Shown: one piece after another, positions 42,240-50,652 of the stretch
Layout of the letters: each line of letters starts with the position of its first letter
Numbering within the stretch: the first letter of the stretch is position 1
Assembly (NCBI GenBank): GCA_963597395.1
Contig: CAVBPX010000010.1
Span: forward strand, 1-52,904
DNA length: 52,904 nt
Direction: 5' to 3'
DNA from: Hallerella sp963597395
GTDB lineage: Bacteria; Fibrobacterota; Fibrobacteria; Fibrobacterales; Fibrobacteraceae
Notes under the pieces: model-generated
The model's database searches: none
Seen by the model: the letters and a program-made list of their open reading frames with translations, nothing else
Told to the model about the DNA's origin: nothing
Position numbers and translations under genes: made by a program

Positions 42240-43127
42240 ATGGCAAAAGAACTCAAACCTTCAGCAAAAGTTGAAGAACCGGATTTGCTTCCGGCGATGG
42301 GTCTGTTTACGATCCTGATTCCGATGCTGCTCTCCATGACGTCGTTCTCGAAACTGGCCATCGTCGAAGTCAACCTGCCCGAGCGCAGCATGATGCAGAT
42401 GGACGACCAGACGCCTCCGCCGCCGGACGATCAAGCATTGAATCTCTCCTTGGCCATTACGGACGAGTATCTCGTCATCGGAGCCCGTGGCGGCTTCCAG
42501 CCCAACATTTACTTTAAGGAATTTTGGGTGTTCCGCTGCAAGTCCGACGGTCAGCTTATCAAGTATGCTGCCGACGACGTGAAAACCGCCATCAAGAACG
42601 GTTCCGCTCCGAAGTGCAAGGACGGCACCGAAATGGACAAGGAAAACTACCAATATCAGATTGAGACTATCGAACTCAGCATGATTGAAAAGACGTCGGA
42701 AGAAGATCCGGGTCGTCTGATCTGGGGCGTTTACACTTCTCAGGCGGAAAACCAGCCGGACAGCATTCTCGTCGATGGCAATAACGCATTCCTCGCTCTT
42801 ACCGGCGAAGGCGACGGCGGAACCACTCCTCCGTCCGCTCTCAAGAAACCGGGTGCAGGCGTTGGCGTTGCGACCCTTACTCCGAACTCGGCCCGCAAGC
42901 TGAAGCCGGAAGATGCCGCAAAGCTCATCGTCTATCCGCTTTCCGCGTATGACGAAATTGCCAAGCAGCTGATCCAGATTCACACGGCGTTCATCGACCT
43001 TGAAGATGTGGACAACATCATCATCGTTGCAAACGACGATGTCCAATTCGATAAGATTATCGCCTTGATGGACCGCGCCAAGTCGTCGGGATTTGTCAAG
43101 GTCAACCTTGCCAAGCTGGGAGGTTAA
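42240..43127 (+). CDS. ExbD/TolR-like protein lacking the membrane aspartate
   Basis: A 295-residue protein with one N-terminal membrane helix (about 17-38), then VEVNLPE, the ExbD/TolR pattern after the helix. In ExbD and TolR the helix starts with P-F-I-D and the Asp carries protons. Here the same place reads PAMGLF, with Gly 21 instead of Asp, and the helix contains no acidic residue. The periplasmic part is more than twice the usual length, with an insertion around 60-215 including a Pro/Gly-rich stretch. The last 80 residues return to the ExbD fold (DNIIIVANDDVQFDKIIALM). It could be a structural partner of the second, canonical subunit. Confidence 0.78.
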   Translation: MAKELKPSAKVEEPDLLPAMGLFTILIPMLLSMTSFSKLAIVEVNLPERSMMQMDDQTPPPPDDQALNLSLAITDEYLVIGARGGFQPNIYFKEFWVFRCKSDGQLIKYAADDVKTAIKNGSAPKCKDGTEMDKENYQYQIETIELSMIEKTSEEDPGRLIWGVYTSQAENQPDSILVDGNNAFLALTGEGDGGTTPPSALKKPGAGVGVATLTPNSARKLKPEDAAKLIVYPLSAYDEIAKQLIQIHTAFIDLEDVDNIIIVANDDVQFDKIIALMDRAKSSGFVKVNLAKLGG

Positions 43128-43132
43128 GGAAT

Positions 43133-43627
43133 ATGGCTAGAAAATTGCGCAAGTACGGCGAGGACGTCCCGTTCTCCCTGACTTCGATGATGGATATGAT
43201 GACCATCATTCTGGTGTTCCTCATCAAGAACCTCGATGCCGAAGGCCAGCTGATTACGCAGGCGGAAAACCTGATCCTGCCGATTTCCACTTCGAAGGTG
43301 CAGGCTAAGGAAGTCTCGCTTTCGGTGGTTGTCGATGCCGGATACGTCGTTGTGGATAATGCGAAGATTGTTCCGACGCAGGAAGTCTTGAACCAGAGCG
43401 ATCTGTTGATCACGAAGGTCGATTCCGTGTTGAAGGAACGCCGCGAAACGGAACGCGAGCATGCCCTGAAAGCAGGTCTCCCGGCCGACGAAGCGGGCAA
43501 CATCATCATCCAGATCGACAAGAACATCCCTTACGACGTCATGTATAAGGTGATGGCGACCTGTGGTTTCTCGGGCTATACCAATATCGCTTTTGCCGTG
43601 CTGATGAAGAACGGCGGGGAGGAATAA
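43133..43627 (+). CDS. ExbD/TolR-family proton channel subunit
   Basis: A 164-residue protein with a single membrane helix. SLTSMMDMMTIILVFLIKN carries the conserved Asp (residue 21) at the position used for proton transfer in ExbD, TolR and MotB. The periplasmic domain is of ordinary length and ends in ATCGFSGYTNIAFAVLMKN, the usual ExbD C-terminal strand. It starts 5 bases after the previous ExbD-like gene. Together with the TolQ/ExbB subunit it should form the energised stator. Confidence 0.88.
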   Translation: MARKLRKYGEDVPFSLTSMMDMMTIILVFLIKNLDAEGQLITQAENLILPISTSKVQAKEVSLSVVVDAGYVVVDNAKIVPTQEVLNQSDLLITKVDSVLKERRETEREHALKAGLPADEAGNIIIQIDKNIPYDVMYKVMATCGFSGYTNIAFAVLMKNGGEE

Positions 43628-44560
43628 ATGGCTACGAAAAAGAAACAGGATCCTTTTGTAGAATCCCTGATGCCGGAATCCGACAAGCGTTTTGCCGGGG
43701 TTGCGGTCATCTCCGTTCTCGTTGCTGTCTGCTTCTCGCTCTGGGCGTCCATGTACGAAGCCGTGGTTGACGAAGTCATCTTCGAAGAAACCGCTGCCGA
43801 GGAACTGACGACCACGATGAAGATCGAGGAGAAGAAGGAAGAGAAGAAGGAAGAAAAGAAGAAGGAAGAGCCGAAGAAGCCTCGGAAGAAGGCCGGTGGC
43901 GGCGGAAAACCGCGTGGAAAGGGACAGCCGAACGCTCCCCAGACCCGTGGCGTTCTCAAGCTCCTGACCGCTCAGACGACAAAGTCCAATTACGCCGCGT
44001 ATGACCTGATGAAGGACCAGAAGTTCTCCAAGGACATCAACAAGGTGCTGAAGGACGTTGCCGGTCTCCAGACTTCGGGCAAGACCGTTCTCGGCGGTCG
44101 TCGCGGCAAGGCCGACGGCGGCTTCAACGAAGGATATGCGGAAGGCGGATCCGGTGGTATCGGTGACGGCCTCGGCAGTCTTCTCGGCGGTGGCGGCGGC
44201 GGAATCGCGACCCGTTCCAAGGGAACGATCAAGACTCCTTCCGCCCGTGACATCGACATGGGTGCCGGCGGAGGCTCTCGCAGCGCCGCGGACATCATGA
44301 AGGTCGTTCGTCAGCGCACTCCGGGTCTTCGTCACATCTACAACAAGTATCTGAAGAAGCAGCCCGGGTTTGCCGGAAAGGTAACCCTCAAGTTTACCAT
44401 TGCTCCGGGCGGCGACATCATCAGCATCTCTATCGCATCTTCGACGACCGGTTTCGGCGAGTTCGACAATGCGGTGAAGAATGCGGTGAAGCGCTGGACC
44501 TTCAGCAAGGTCAAGTCGGGCAATACGACTGTGACGATCCCGTTCACGTTCTCGGAATAG
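43628..44560 (+). CDS. TonB/AgmX-PglI C-terminal domain protein
   Basis: A 310-residue protein. A cytoplasmic start is followed by one membrane helix (about 22-45), a Glu/Lys repeat (EEKKEEKKEEKKKEEPKKP), a Gly-rich linker (about 90-215) and a C-terminal TonB-like domain. The last domain, with VVRQRTPGLRHIYNKYLKKQ, KVTLKFTIAPGGDI and AVKRWTFSKV, matches the AgmX/PglI C-terminal domain pattern, also seen in the gliding proteins GltG and GltJ of Myxococcus. It probably carries energy from the ExbB/ExbD channel to an outer-membrane partner. GAGGA is 5 bases before the ATG, which directly follows the exbD stop. Confidence 0.85.
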   Translation: MATKKKQDPFVESLMPESDKRFAGVAVISVLVAVCFSLWASMYEAVVDEVIFEETAAEELTTTMKIEEKKEEKKEEKKKEEPKKPRKKAGGGGKPRGKGQPNAPQTRGVLKLLTAQTTKSNYAAYDLMKDQKFSKDINKVLKDVAGLQTSGKTVLGGRRGKADGGFNEGYAEGGSGGIGDGLGSLLGGGGGGIATRSKGTIKTPSARDIDMGAGGGSRSAADIMKVVRQRTPGLRHIYNKYLKKQPGFAGKVTLKFTIAPGGDIISISIASSTTGFGEFDNAVKNAVKRWTFSKVKSGNTTVTIPFTFSE

Positions 44561-44580
44561 TCCAGGCTTTTGCAAAACCA

Positions 44581-44615
44581 AAAGAGTCGGAAACGCGCGT
44601 TTCCGGCTCTTTTTA
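44581..44615 (+). terminator. Terminator of the motor operon
   Basis: AAAAGAGTCGGAAACGC and GCGTTTCCGGCTCTTTTT form a long stem with a T run. It lies 20 bases after the TonB-like gene. Confidence 0.9.
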
Positions 44616-44679
44616 TTTTTTTTTCTTGCGAAATGCAAAAACACAAATTAGTTTTAGCATAGAGAATAGGAGTTGATTC

Positions 44680-45966
44680 ATGAAGAAAAGAACAGCTGCC
44701 GCGTTAGGACTGACTGTCGGGCTTCTCGGCGTCGGAACTGCGTTTGCTACGTTTGCGCGCGTGGAATCCATGGGCAAGAATACGACGTATATCATGGATG
44801 ACGTGAGCATCTTTGACAATCCGGCGAACATCAATCTTTACCCTAATTATCTGATTGGCGGCTTTGGCGCCTATCTGGACGATGTGGAAACGGGAACAAA
44901 TCTTGATCCGCAGCATCCGACGTTTGGCGGAATCTTTTCCTTGAGCCTGGGAAGCGAGGAATCTCCGGATCCGCGGCTTTCGATTGGTGGACTTTTCGGC
45001 CGCGAGGATTCGGAACTTTTCCGCTTTCTTCCGACCTCCTACATTGACGAGAAGGGACAGGTTCACGACCTTCCGAAGACCGTGACAAATTTTGACGGAT
45101 TCCTCGGCGGGACGCTTCCGAACGGAAACGCAATGGGGCTTCATGTCTATATTGCCCACCAGGACGGCGGATACGAAACCGAGAGCGGAACGTATCAGGC
45201 CGACGCAAATTCCTATGCGTCCGTGATTCGCGCGGATGCGGGCATTAACCTGCAGCTTTCGAACACGATTGACTACGAGCTTTCCGGAGGCCTTGCGCGT
45301 GTGCAATACGGTCCGGAACACAAGAACTTTTTTGACGACGGGGATTTTTCGTATCTCGTTTCTTCGCGCGCATTCTTTACGCTGGACGCGATTGACGGGG
45401 AACTGGTCCCGGCGATGAAGGCGCACTTTATCAAGGCTCCGGGCATCAAGGAAACGCATGCGCAGGCCGGTCTCGGAATAAACGTCGGTCTTGACAGGGG
45501 ATTCTTCTGGCTCGGCGGAGACTTTGTCTGGAATAAAAAGAAGGCGCGCGACTGGACGTTTGACTATTCGACCGGCGAATCGACATATGATTCCCAGAGC
45601 GAAGGTTCCTATTGGGACAAGCGGTCGGATATCGGCGGCGTGATAAGCTTCGGTATCGAACGGAACATTTGGTGGGACTGGTTCGTCATTCGCGTCGGCG
45701 GTCAAAAGTCCATTCTTTACACGGAATGCGACAAGAATTCGCACAACGACGGAAAGAACGGCATCTGTTCGGACGACGGAACGTTTTTCTCGACAAATCC
45801 TGTCGGAAACGGAACGATCGACGATCACATCGGCTGGGGCTTCGGCATCAATATCGAGGAAAAGCTGAAGATTGACGTGACGATTGCGGAAGACCTTTTG
45901 TTCCGGAACCTGTTCCAGGGCGAAGGTCGCTGGTTCTCGCGGGTCGATGCGACCTACTCCTTCTGA
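44680..45966 (+). CDS. Outer-membrane beta-barrel protein
   Basis: A 428-residue exported protein. AAALGLTVGLLGVGTAFA is the signal peptide. The body alternates Gly and aromatic residues in amphipathic strands (LIGGFGAYLDD, GGIFSLSLG, LGINVGLDRGFFWLGGDFVW) and ends in SRVDATYSF, with the C-terminal Phe expected for BAM-dependent barrels. The start segment MDDVSIFDNPANINLYPN resembles the N-terminal region of PorV-type barrels. It has its own AGGAG site and terminator and may be the outer-membrane partner of the upstream motor, by position only. Confidence 0.75.
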   Translation: MKKRTAAALGLTVGLLGVGTAFATFARVESMGKNTTYIMDDVSIFDNPANINLYPNYLIGGFGAYLDDVETGTNLDPQHPTFGGIFSLSLGSEESPDPRLSIGGLFGREDSELFRFLPTSYIDEKGQVHDLPKTVTNFDGFLGGTLPNGNAMGLHVYIAHQDGGYETESGTYQADANSYASVIRADAGINLQLSNTIDYELSGGLARVQYGPEHKNFFDDGDFSYLVSSRAFFTLDAIDGELVPAMKAHFIKAPGIKETHAQAGLGINVGLDRGFFWLGGDFVWNKKKARDWTFDYSTGESTYDSQSEGSYWDKRSDIGGVISFGIERNIWWDWFVIRVGGQKSILYTECDKNSHNDGKNGICSDDGTFFSTNPVGNGTIDDHIGWGFGINIEEKLKIDVTIAEDLLFRNLFQGEGRWFSRVDATYSF

Positions 45967-45990
45967 TTTTTTTGAAATCAATTTTTACTG

Positions 45991-46018
45991 GCGCTGTTTT
46001 CCGAAACGGCGCTTTTTT
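45991..46018 (+). terminator. Terminator of the 44680 gene
   Basis: GCGCTGTTT, loop TCCG and AAACGGCGC with one G-T pair, followed by six T. The T run overlaps the first base of the next gene's -10 box. Confidence 0.8.
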
Positions 46019-46023
46019 ATATT
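46018..46023 (+). promoter_or_regulatory. -10 box of the 46030 lipoprotein gene
   Basis: TATATT ends 6 bases before the ATG at 46030, so the transcript is probably leaderless. The -35 region would fall inside the upstream terminator stem. Confidence 0.55.
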
Positions 46024-46029
46024 TGAAAT

Positions 46030-46395
46030 ATGCGAAAGACGATTTTTCTTTTGACGGCGTTTCTCCTTTTGGGCTGTGCGGAACCTCCGGAGCAGATAGA
46101 GGAAAAGCTCTCCGAGTATCTGCAGGACGATCTCAAGTTTATGGTGGCCCAGACGCTTCGGGCGAGTAATGACCGGGAAGCGCTTTTGGACACGCCCTAT
46201 TACAAAATTCGCGACCTGCGATTTTTTGACAAGGAACATTCGAAGATGTATTCCGCCTACGCAAACGTGGAGTTTTACATCTATCGGAACATCAAGATGT
46301 ATGAGGAGCGGAAATACCGCTACAACAATACGTATTTGCACTGGGACCGCTATTTGAAACGGTGGCATTTTGGCGAGGACGCGGACAAAAACTGA
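46030..46395 (+). CDS. Small lipoprotein
   Basis: A 121-residue lipoprotein of unknown role. RKTIFLLTAFLLLGC is a signal peptide with lipobox LLGC (Cys 16). The mature part is charged and rich in Tyr and Trp (MYEERKYRYNNTYLHWDRYL). I do not recognise the family. It lies directly upstream of mreB, 58 bases away, without a clear terminator between them, so some read-through is possible. Confidence 0.75.
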   Translation: MRKTIFLLTAFLLLGCAEPPEQIEEKLSEYLQDDLKFMVAQTLRASNDREALLDTPYYKIRDLRFFDKEHSKMYSAYANVEFYIYRNIKMYEERKYRYNNTYLHWDRYLKRWHFGEDADKN

Positions 46396-46418
46396 AAGGC
46401 TCCCCGCAGGGATTATAC

Positions 46419-46424
46419 TATATT
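46419..46424 (+). promoter_or_regulatory. -10 box upstream of mreB
   Basis: TATATT lies 29 bases before the mreB TTG start. A good -35 is not visible. Confidence 0.45.
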
Positions 46425-46453
46425 TTTAACCAAACTCAAAAAGGAATTTCATC

Positions 46454-47476
46454 TTGTTCGGACTATTTTCTTGCGATATAGGCATTGACCTTGGAACGGC
46501 AAATACCCTGGTCCACGTTGCGGGACAAGGAATTGTCATCAATGAACCCACCGTCGTCGCGATGGACCGCAAAAACGATCGGGTCATTGCGATTGGAAAC
46601 GAAGCGAAAAAGATGCTGGGCCGCACTCCCGGCGCGAACGTGGCCATCCGTCCGATGAAGGACGGCGTGATCGCGGATTTCCAGCTGGTGGAAATTCTTC
46701 TTTCCACGTTTATCAAGCGCGTGCAGAAGTATCCGCTGTTCCTTGTGAAGCCGCGGATTGTGGTGGGCGTTCCTTCCGGCATTACGGAAGTCGAAAAGCG
46801 CGCCGTGACGGATGCGGCAAGAATGGCCGGTGCGAAGGAAGTGCACCTGGTGCACGAGCCGATGGCCGCTGCGGTCGGCATGGGAATTCCGGTGGACGGG
46901 CCTGTCGGCAATATGATTGTCGATATCGGCGGCGGCACCTCGGATATTGCGGTTATCGCCTTGAACGGCATTGTCTGCAATGCGTCCGTCCGCGTGGGCG
47001 GCGACGAAATGGACGAGTCGATTGTGAACTATTTGCGGAAGACCTACAACCTGGGCGTTGATGAAAGTACCGCGGAGCAGATCAAGATGCAAATCGGTTC
47101 GGCGTTCCCGCTCGACGAAGAGCTGACGATGGAAGTCAAGGGCAACGACGTGATGGCCGGTCTTCCGCGGACGATGACGATTACAAGTCAGGAAATTCGC
47201 GAAGCCCTGAACGAACCGGTGACGTCGATTGTCGAAGCGGTGAAGCAGGCTCTCGCCTTGACGCCTCCGGCCCTCGGCGCGGACATTCTCGACCGCGGAA
47301 TCATCATGTCGGGCGGCGGTTCGAAATTGCGCGGCCTGGATGCCCGGATTCGCAAGGAAACGGGACTTTCCGTGAACGTCATTGACGATCCGCTTTTGTG
47401 CGTCTGCAAGGGCGCTGCCCGCATTCTCGAGGATCTGGACAAGTATCGTCCCGTGCTGATTTCATCGACCGTGTAA
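46454..47476 (+). CDS. mreB: Rod shape-determining actin-like protein MreB
   Basis: MreB forms membrane-bound filaments that direct lateral cell-wall synthesis. The 340-residue protein shows the actin-fold motifs GIDLGTANTLVHV (phosphate 1), VDIGGGTSDIAVI (phosphate 2), VHEPMAAAVGMG and the adenosine motif MSGGGSKLRGLD. It starts with TTG, with AAGGA about 9 bases upstream; FGLFSCDIGIDLGT is the usual MreB opening. It heads the mreBCD-mrdA-rodA operon. Confidence 0.97.
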   Translation: MFGLFSCDIGIDLGTANTLVHVAGQGIVINEPTVVAMDRKNDRVIAIGNEAKKMLGRTPGANVAIRPMKDGVIADFQLVEILLSTFIKRVQKYPLFLVKPRIVVGVPSGITEVEKRAVTDAARMAGAKEVHLVHEPMAAAVGMGIPVDGPVGNMIVDIGGGTSDIAVIALNGIVCNASVRVGGDEMDESIVNYLRKTYNLGVDESTAEQIKMQIGSAFPLDEELTMEVKGNDVMAGLPRTMTITSQEIREALNEPVTSIVEAVKQALALTPPALGADILDRGIIMSGGGSKLRGLDARIRKETGLSVNVIDDPLLCVCKGAARILEDLDKYRPVLISSTV

Positions 47477-47494
47477 GGTCCGCTTTCGCCGAAG

Positions 47495-48331
47495 ATGAAG
47501 CTTTTCCGTTTGCTTGAAAGCATTCTTTCGAAAGGGCACGGGCTCGTGCTCTTTCTCATTTTGCTAGTCGTCGGGTTCGGCATTCGCCATCTCGATAAGG
47601 ACGGCAAGGAAAGCCTTGTCGCGGGAGCGCTTTCTTCGGTGTATTATCCGGCACAGGTGGTCGTGTCTTCGGTCGATAGGCTTCATTCCCTGTCGTATGA
47701 AAATGACAGTCTGAAGCGGGAAAACGCTCTCCTTAAAATGGAGCGGGACAACCTGCGCGAAGGCATCGAGGAGACGAACCGGCTGCGCGAGCTGGTCCAC
47801 TTTGACAACGTGTGGAAATATTCCATTGTGACGGCGCGGGTCATCGGGCGGAATCCCGGAAGATTTTTGACAACTTTTGTCGTGAACCGCGGAACGGATC
47901 ACGGCATTGATTTGAATATGCCCGTCTTTACGACGCACGGTCTCGTGGGGCGGATTTCGGCGGTTTCGCGGACGCATTCGAAAGTGCAACTTTTGCCGGA
48001 CCCGGCGCTGCACGTTTCCGTGATGGTGCAGCGGACGCGCGTCGTCGGTTTTTTGAACGGCGGTTCGGTCAACTATTTGCAGGCGATGGTGCCTTCCTAT
48101 ACCGGAGTTCGCGAGGGCGATACGCTGGTGACGTCCGGTCTTGGAGGAATTTATCCGAAAGGCATTGGCGTGGGCGTGGTGCGGTCGCTGCAAAAGGGCG
48201 ATGTGGAAGTGGTGACCGACCTGGAGCTTGAACCCTTTCAAAAGTTTATGCGTCTGGAAGAGGTCTTTATTATGCAAAAGGAACCGGACTGGATGATACG
48301 GGAGATGATAGGGAATGCTCAAGTTCATTAA
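47495..48331 (+). CDS. mreC: Rod shape-determining protein MreC
   Basis: MreC is a periplasmic scaffold of the rod complex that activates PBP2. The 278-residue protein has one membrane helix (about 16-30), a coiled coil (LKRENALLKMERDNLREGI) and the beta-barrel domains with VIGRNPGRFLTTFVVNRG and VTSGLGGIYPKGIGVGVV. It starts 18 bases after mreB and overlaps mreD by 17 bases. Confidence 0.94.
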   Translation: MKLFRLLESILSKGHGLVLFLILLVVGFGIRHLDKDGKESLVAGALSSVYYPAQVVVSSVDRLHSLSYENDSLKRENALLKMERDNLREGIEETNRLRELVHFDNVWKYSIVTARVIGRNPGRFLTTFVVNRGTDHGIDLNMPVFTTHGLVGRISAVSRTHSKVQLLPDPALHVSVMVQRTRVVGFLNGGSVNYLQAMVPSYTGVREGDTLVTSGLGGIYPKGIGVGVVRSLQKGDVEVVTDLELEPFQKFMRLEEVFIMQKEPDWMIREMIGNAQVH

Positions 48332-48803
48332 ACATCTCGCAATTTTTGTCATCGCCCTCGTTTTGCAGACAACGCTCGCCTCGTGGATTTCCATCCGCGG
48401 AATCGAGCCCGATTTTGTTTTGATTTTTGTGGTCGTGATGGCGATTTCGCACGGTCCCGTTTCGGGAATGCTCTGGGGATTTTTTGCCGGATTTTCGGAG
48501 GATATTTATTCGCCTGTGGAGTGGCTCGGGGCGCAGGCTATTGCCTTTACCTGTGTGGGCTTTGGAGTGGGGCAACTGGAAGAAAAATTTTTGCGTCTGA
48601 ACCTTGCGACCAAGGTCGCGCTTCTCGGCATAGCCTTTGTGCTGAACGATGTGGTTTACTTCTTCCTTGTAAACGTGGCGCAGGAAAACTGGGGGACGTT
48701 CCTTTTGAAGACGACGCTTCCGGAATGTTTTTATACGATGATCTTCGGCATTTTGCTGTTCCATTTGCTGAATCGCCTTGACGGCGAACATCGACATGCT
48801 TAA
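48315..48803 (+). CDS. mreD: Rod shape-determining protein MreD
   Basis: A 162-residue integral membrane protein with about five helices. PDFVLIFVVVMAISHGPVSG and GFFAGFSEDIYSPVEWLGAQ are typical of MreD, which links MreC to the membrane part of the rod complex. Both ends overlap neighbouring genes. Confidence 0.9.
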   Translation: MLKFIKHLAIFVIALVLQTTLASWISIRGIEPDFVLIFVVVMAISHGPVSGMLWGFFAGFSEDIYSPVEWLGAQAIAFTCVGFGVGQLEEKFLRLNLATKVALLGIAFVLNDVVYFFLVNVAQENWGTFLLKTTLPECFYTMIFGILLFHLLNRLDGEHRHA

Positions 48804-50652
48804 CAAGCCGTCGCAAAACGAAAAGTCCAGTCGCCATCTCAAGTCGTTCGTTTTTATGGCGACGGTCGGGCTTATCTTTTTTTGTCTCTCGGGAAGGCTT
48901 TTTTATTTGCAGTCCGTCCGCTACGAAGATAATTTGCAGAGCTCCGACGAAAACCGTTTGCGCCGGGTCGTCCTGAAAGCGGAACGCGGTCTTATTTACG
49001 ACCGGAAAGGAAGGCTTTTGGTGGGGAACCGTCCCTCTTATCAGATTGCGATTTTGCCGGGTGAAATTCGCAAGATGAAGCCCGAGGAGAAGGATTCCCT
49101 TTTTAAGCGCTTGATTCGGCTGAAGGACCTGCAAGGGGAAGCGGTCTTTGATTCGGCGGTGGTCGATACGATGTTCCAACGGTGCGGTTGGAAGTCGCAC
49201 GGGACGCTCCGGATTTTGGAAGACGCCTCGGTGGAGCAGGTGTCCATTGTGGAAGAGCGGTCGTCGGAGTTTCCCGGTGTGACGACCATTGTGGAATCGA
49301 GGCGTTCCTATCCGTATGGGACGCTCGCGGCGCACCTTTTGGGCTATACCGGAGAGATTACGAACGAACAGCTTGAAAGACCCGAGTTTGCCGAATATTC
49401 CTCGGGGGACCGCATTGGGCAGAAAGGCCTTGAAAAACGGTATGACGATGAGTTTCGCGGGGAAGACGGCGTGAAATACGTCGAAGTGGACGCCTACGGC
49501 AGGGAAGTCGGACACATTGAAGGCATGCAGAACATGCCCGCGGTTTCGGGCTACGGGATGGTGACGACAATCGATTTGGATATTCAGAAGGCGGCGGAGG
49601 AGGCGCTCCCCGATTCCGTCCGCGGCGCGGTCGTTGCCATTGATCCGCGGAACGGGGAAATTCTCGCCATGGTATCGTCGCCGCGTCTTGACCCGAACAT
49701 CTTTTCGCTGAAGCGGCGCGAGCGGAACAAAGGCTGGGCCAAGGTGGCGCTGGATTCGACGCGGCCTTTGATGAACCGCGCCATTTCCGGACTTTACCCG
49801 CCGGCGTCGCCCTTTAAGCTTGTGACGTCCGGTGCGGGGCTCGAAGCGGGCCTTGTGAACGGCCGGTCGCATTTTCCAAAGGCGTGCACGGGCGGCTACA
49901 CGTTCGGTGCGCGTTACCAGAAATGCTGGGGCGTGCACGGGAACCTCGACCTGGTGAATGCGCTTCGCCTTTCGTGCGACGTGTATTTTTATCAGCTGGG
50001 TCTGATGCTCGGAATTGACAGAATAAACGAGTTCGGCGAACGTTTTGGCTTGGGACACGAGCTGGGTATTGACATCCCCGGGGAAAGGTCCGGTTGGCTG
50101 CCGGATTCGGCATCGTTTAACGCCCGCAACAAAAGGAACGGTTGGCGGTGGGCCCGCGGACTGATTTTGAACCTTTCGATTGGGCAGGGACAGTTGGTGA
50201 CGCCGCTTCAGGAAGCGTCTCTCGCCGGGGCGATTGCAACGGGAAATGGCGTTTTCCGTCCGCACCTGATGAAGGAGATGCGCGATATCGACGGAAACGT
50301 CGTCGGAAGATACATTCCCGAAAAAATCTTTGAAGGAAAGATGAACGCGATGACGCATGCGACGCTTCTTGCCGGAATGGATTCCGTGGTGAACCATCCT
50401 GGAGGAACCGGTCGCCGGGCCGCGATTCCGGGCATTCGCGTGGGCGGAAAGTCCGGGTCCGCGGAATGGAAAAAAGGCGAAAAGACGCATGCCTGGTTTA
50501 TTGCGGTGGCTCCCCTCTATGCTCCGGAAATCGCGGTGGCGGTTGTCCAGGAGGCTGCGGGCGGCGGAGGCGCCAAGTCCGCGCCTATCTGCAGAAAGGT
50601 GATGGAAGCCTACTTTGATGCGAAAAAGGATTCGTCGGAGGTTTCGAAATGA
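48796..50652 (+). CDS. mrdA: Penicillin-binding protein 2
   Basis: PBP2 is the transpeptidase for rod elongation. The 618-residue protein has one membrane helix (about 20-40), the pedestal domain starting with ERGLIYDRKGRLLVGNRP, and a transpeptidase domain with the SxxK motif in YPPASPFK, SCD in LSCDVYFYQLG and KSG in GGKSGSAEW. Most PBP2 enzymes have KTG; KSG is a known variant. The ATG at 48796, within the mreD end, is chosen over the TTG at 48778. It overlaps rodA by 4 bases (ATGA). Confidence 0.94.
   Translation: MLNKPSQNEKSSRHLKSFVFMATVGLIFFCLSGRLFYLQSVRYEDNLQSSDENRLRRVVLKAERGLIYDRKGRLLVGNRPSYQIAILPGEIRKMKPEEKDSLFKRLIRLKDLQGEAVFDSAVVDTMFQRCGWKSHGTLRILEDASVEQVSIVEERSSEFPGVTTIVESRRSYPYGTLAAHLLGYTGEITNEQLERPEFAEYSSGDRIGQKGLEKRYDDEFRGEDGVKYVEVDAYGREVGHIEGMQNMPAVSGYGMVTTIDLDIQKAAEEALPDSVRGAVVAIDPRNGEILAMVSSPRLDPNIFSLKRRERNKGWAKVALDSTRPLMNRAISGLYPPASPFKLVTSGAGLEAGLVNGRSHFPKACTGGYTFGARYQKCWGVHGNLDLVNALRLSCDVYFYQLGLMLGIDRINEFGERFGLGHELGIDIPGERSGWLPDSASFNARNKRNGWRWARGLILNLSIGQGQLVTPLQEASLAGAIATGNGVFRPHLMKEMRDIDGNVVGRYIPEKIFEGKMNAMTHATLLAGMDSVVNHPGGTGRRAAIPGIRVGGKSGSAEWKKGEKTHAWFIAVAPLYAPEIAVAVVQEAAGGGGAKSAPICRKVMEAYFDAKKDSSEVSK

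Noticed and set aside
48547..50490. Minus-strand open frame of about 650 codons over mreD/mrdA
   Set aside because: The plus strand encodes PBP2 with all catalytic motifs; the antisense product is Arg/His-rich and featureless.
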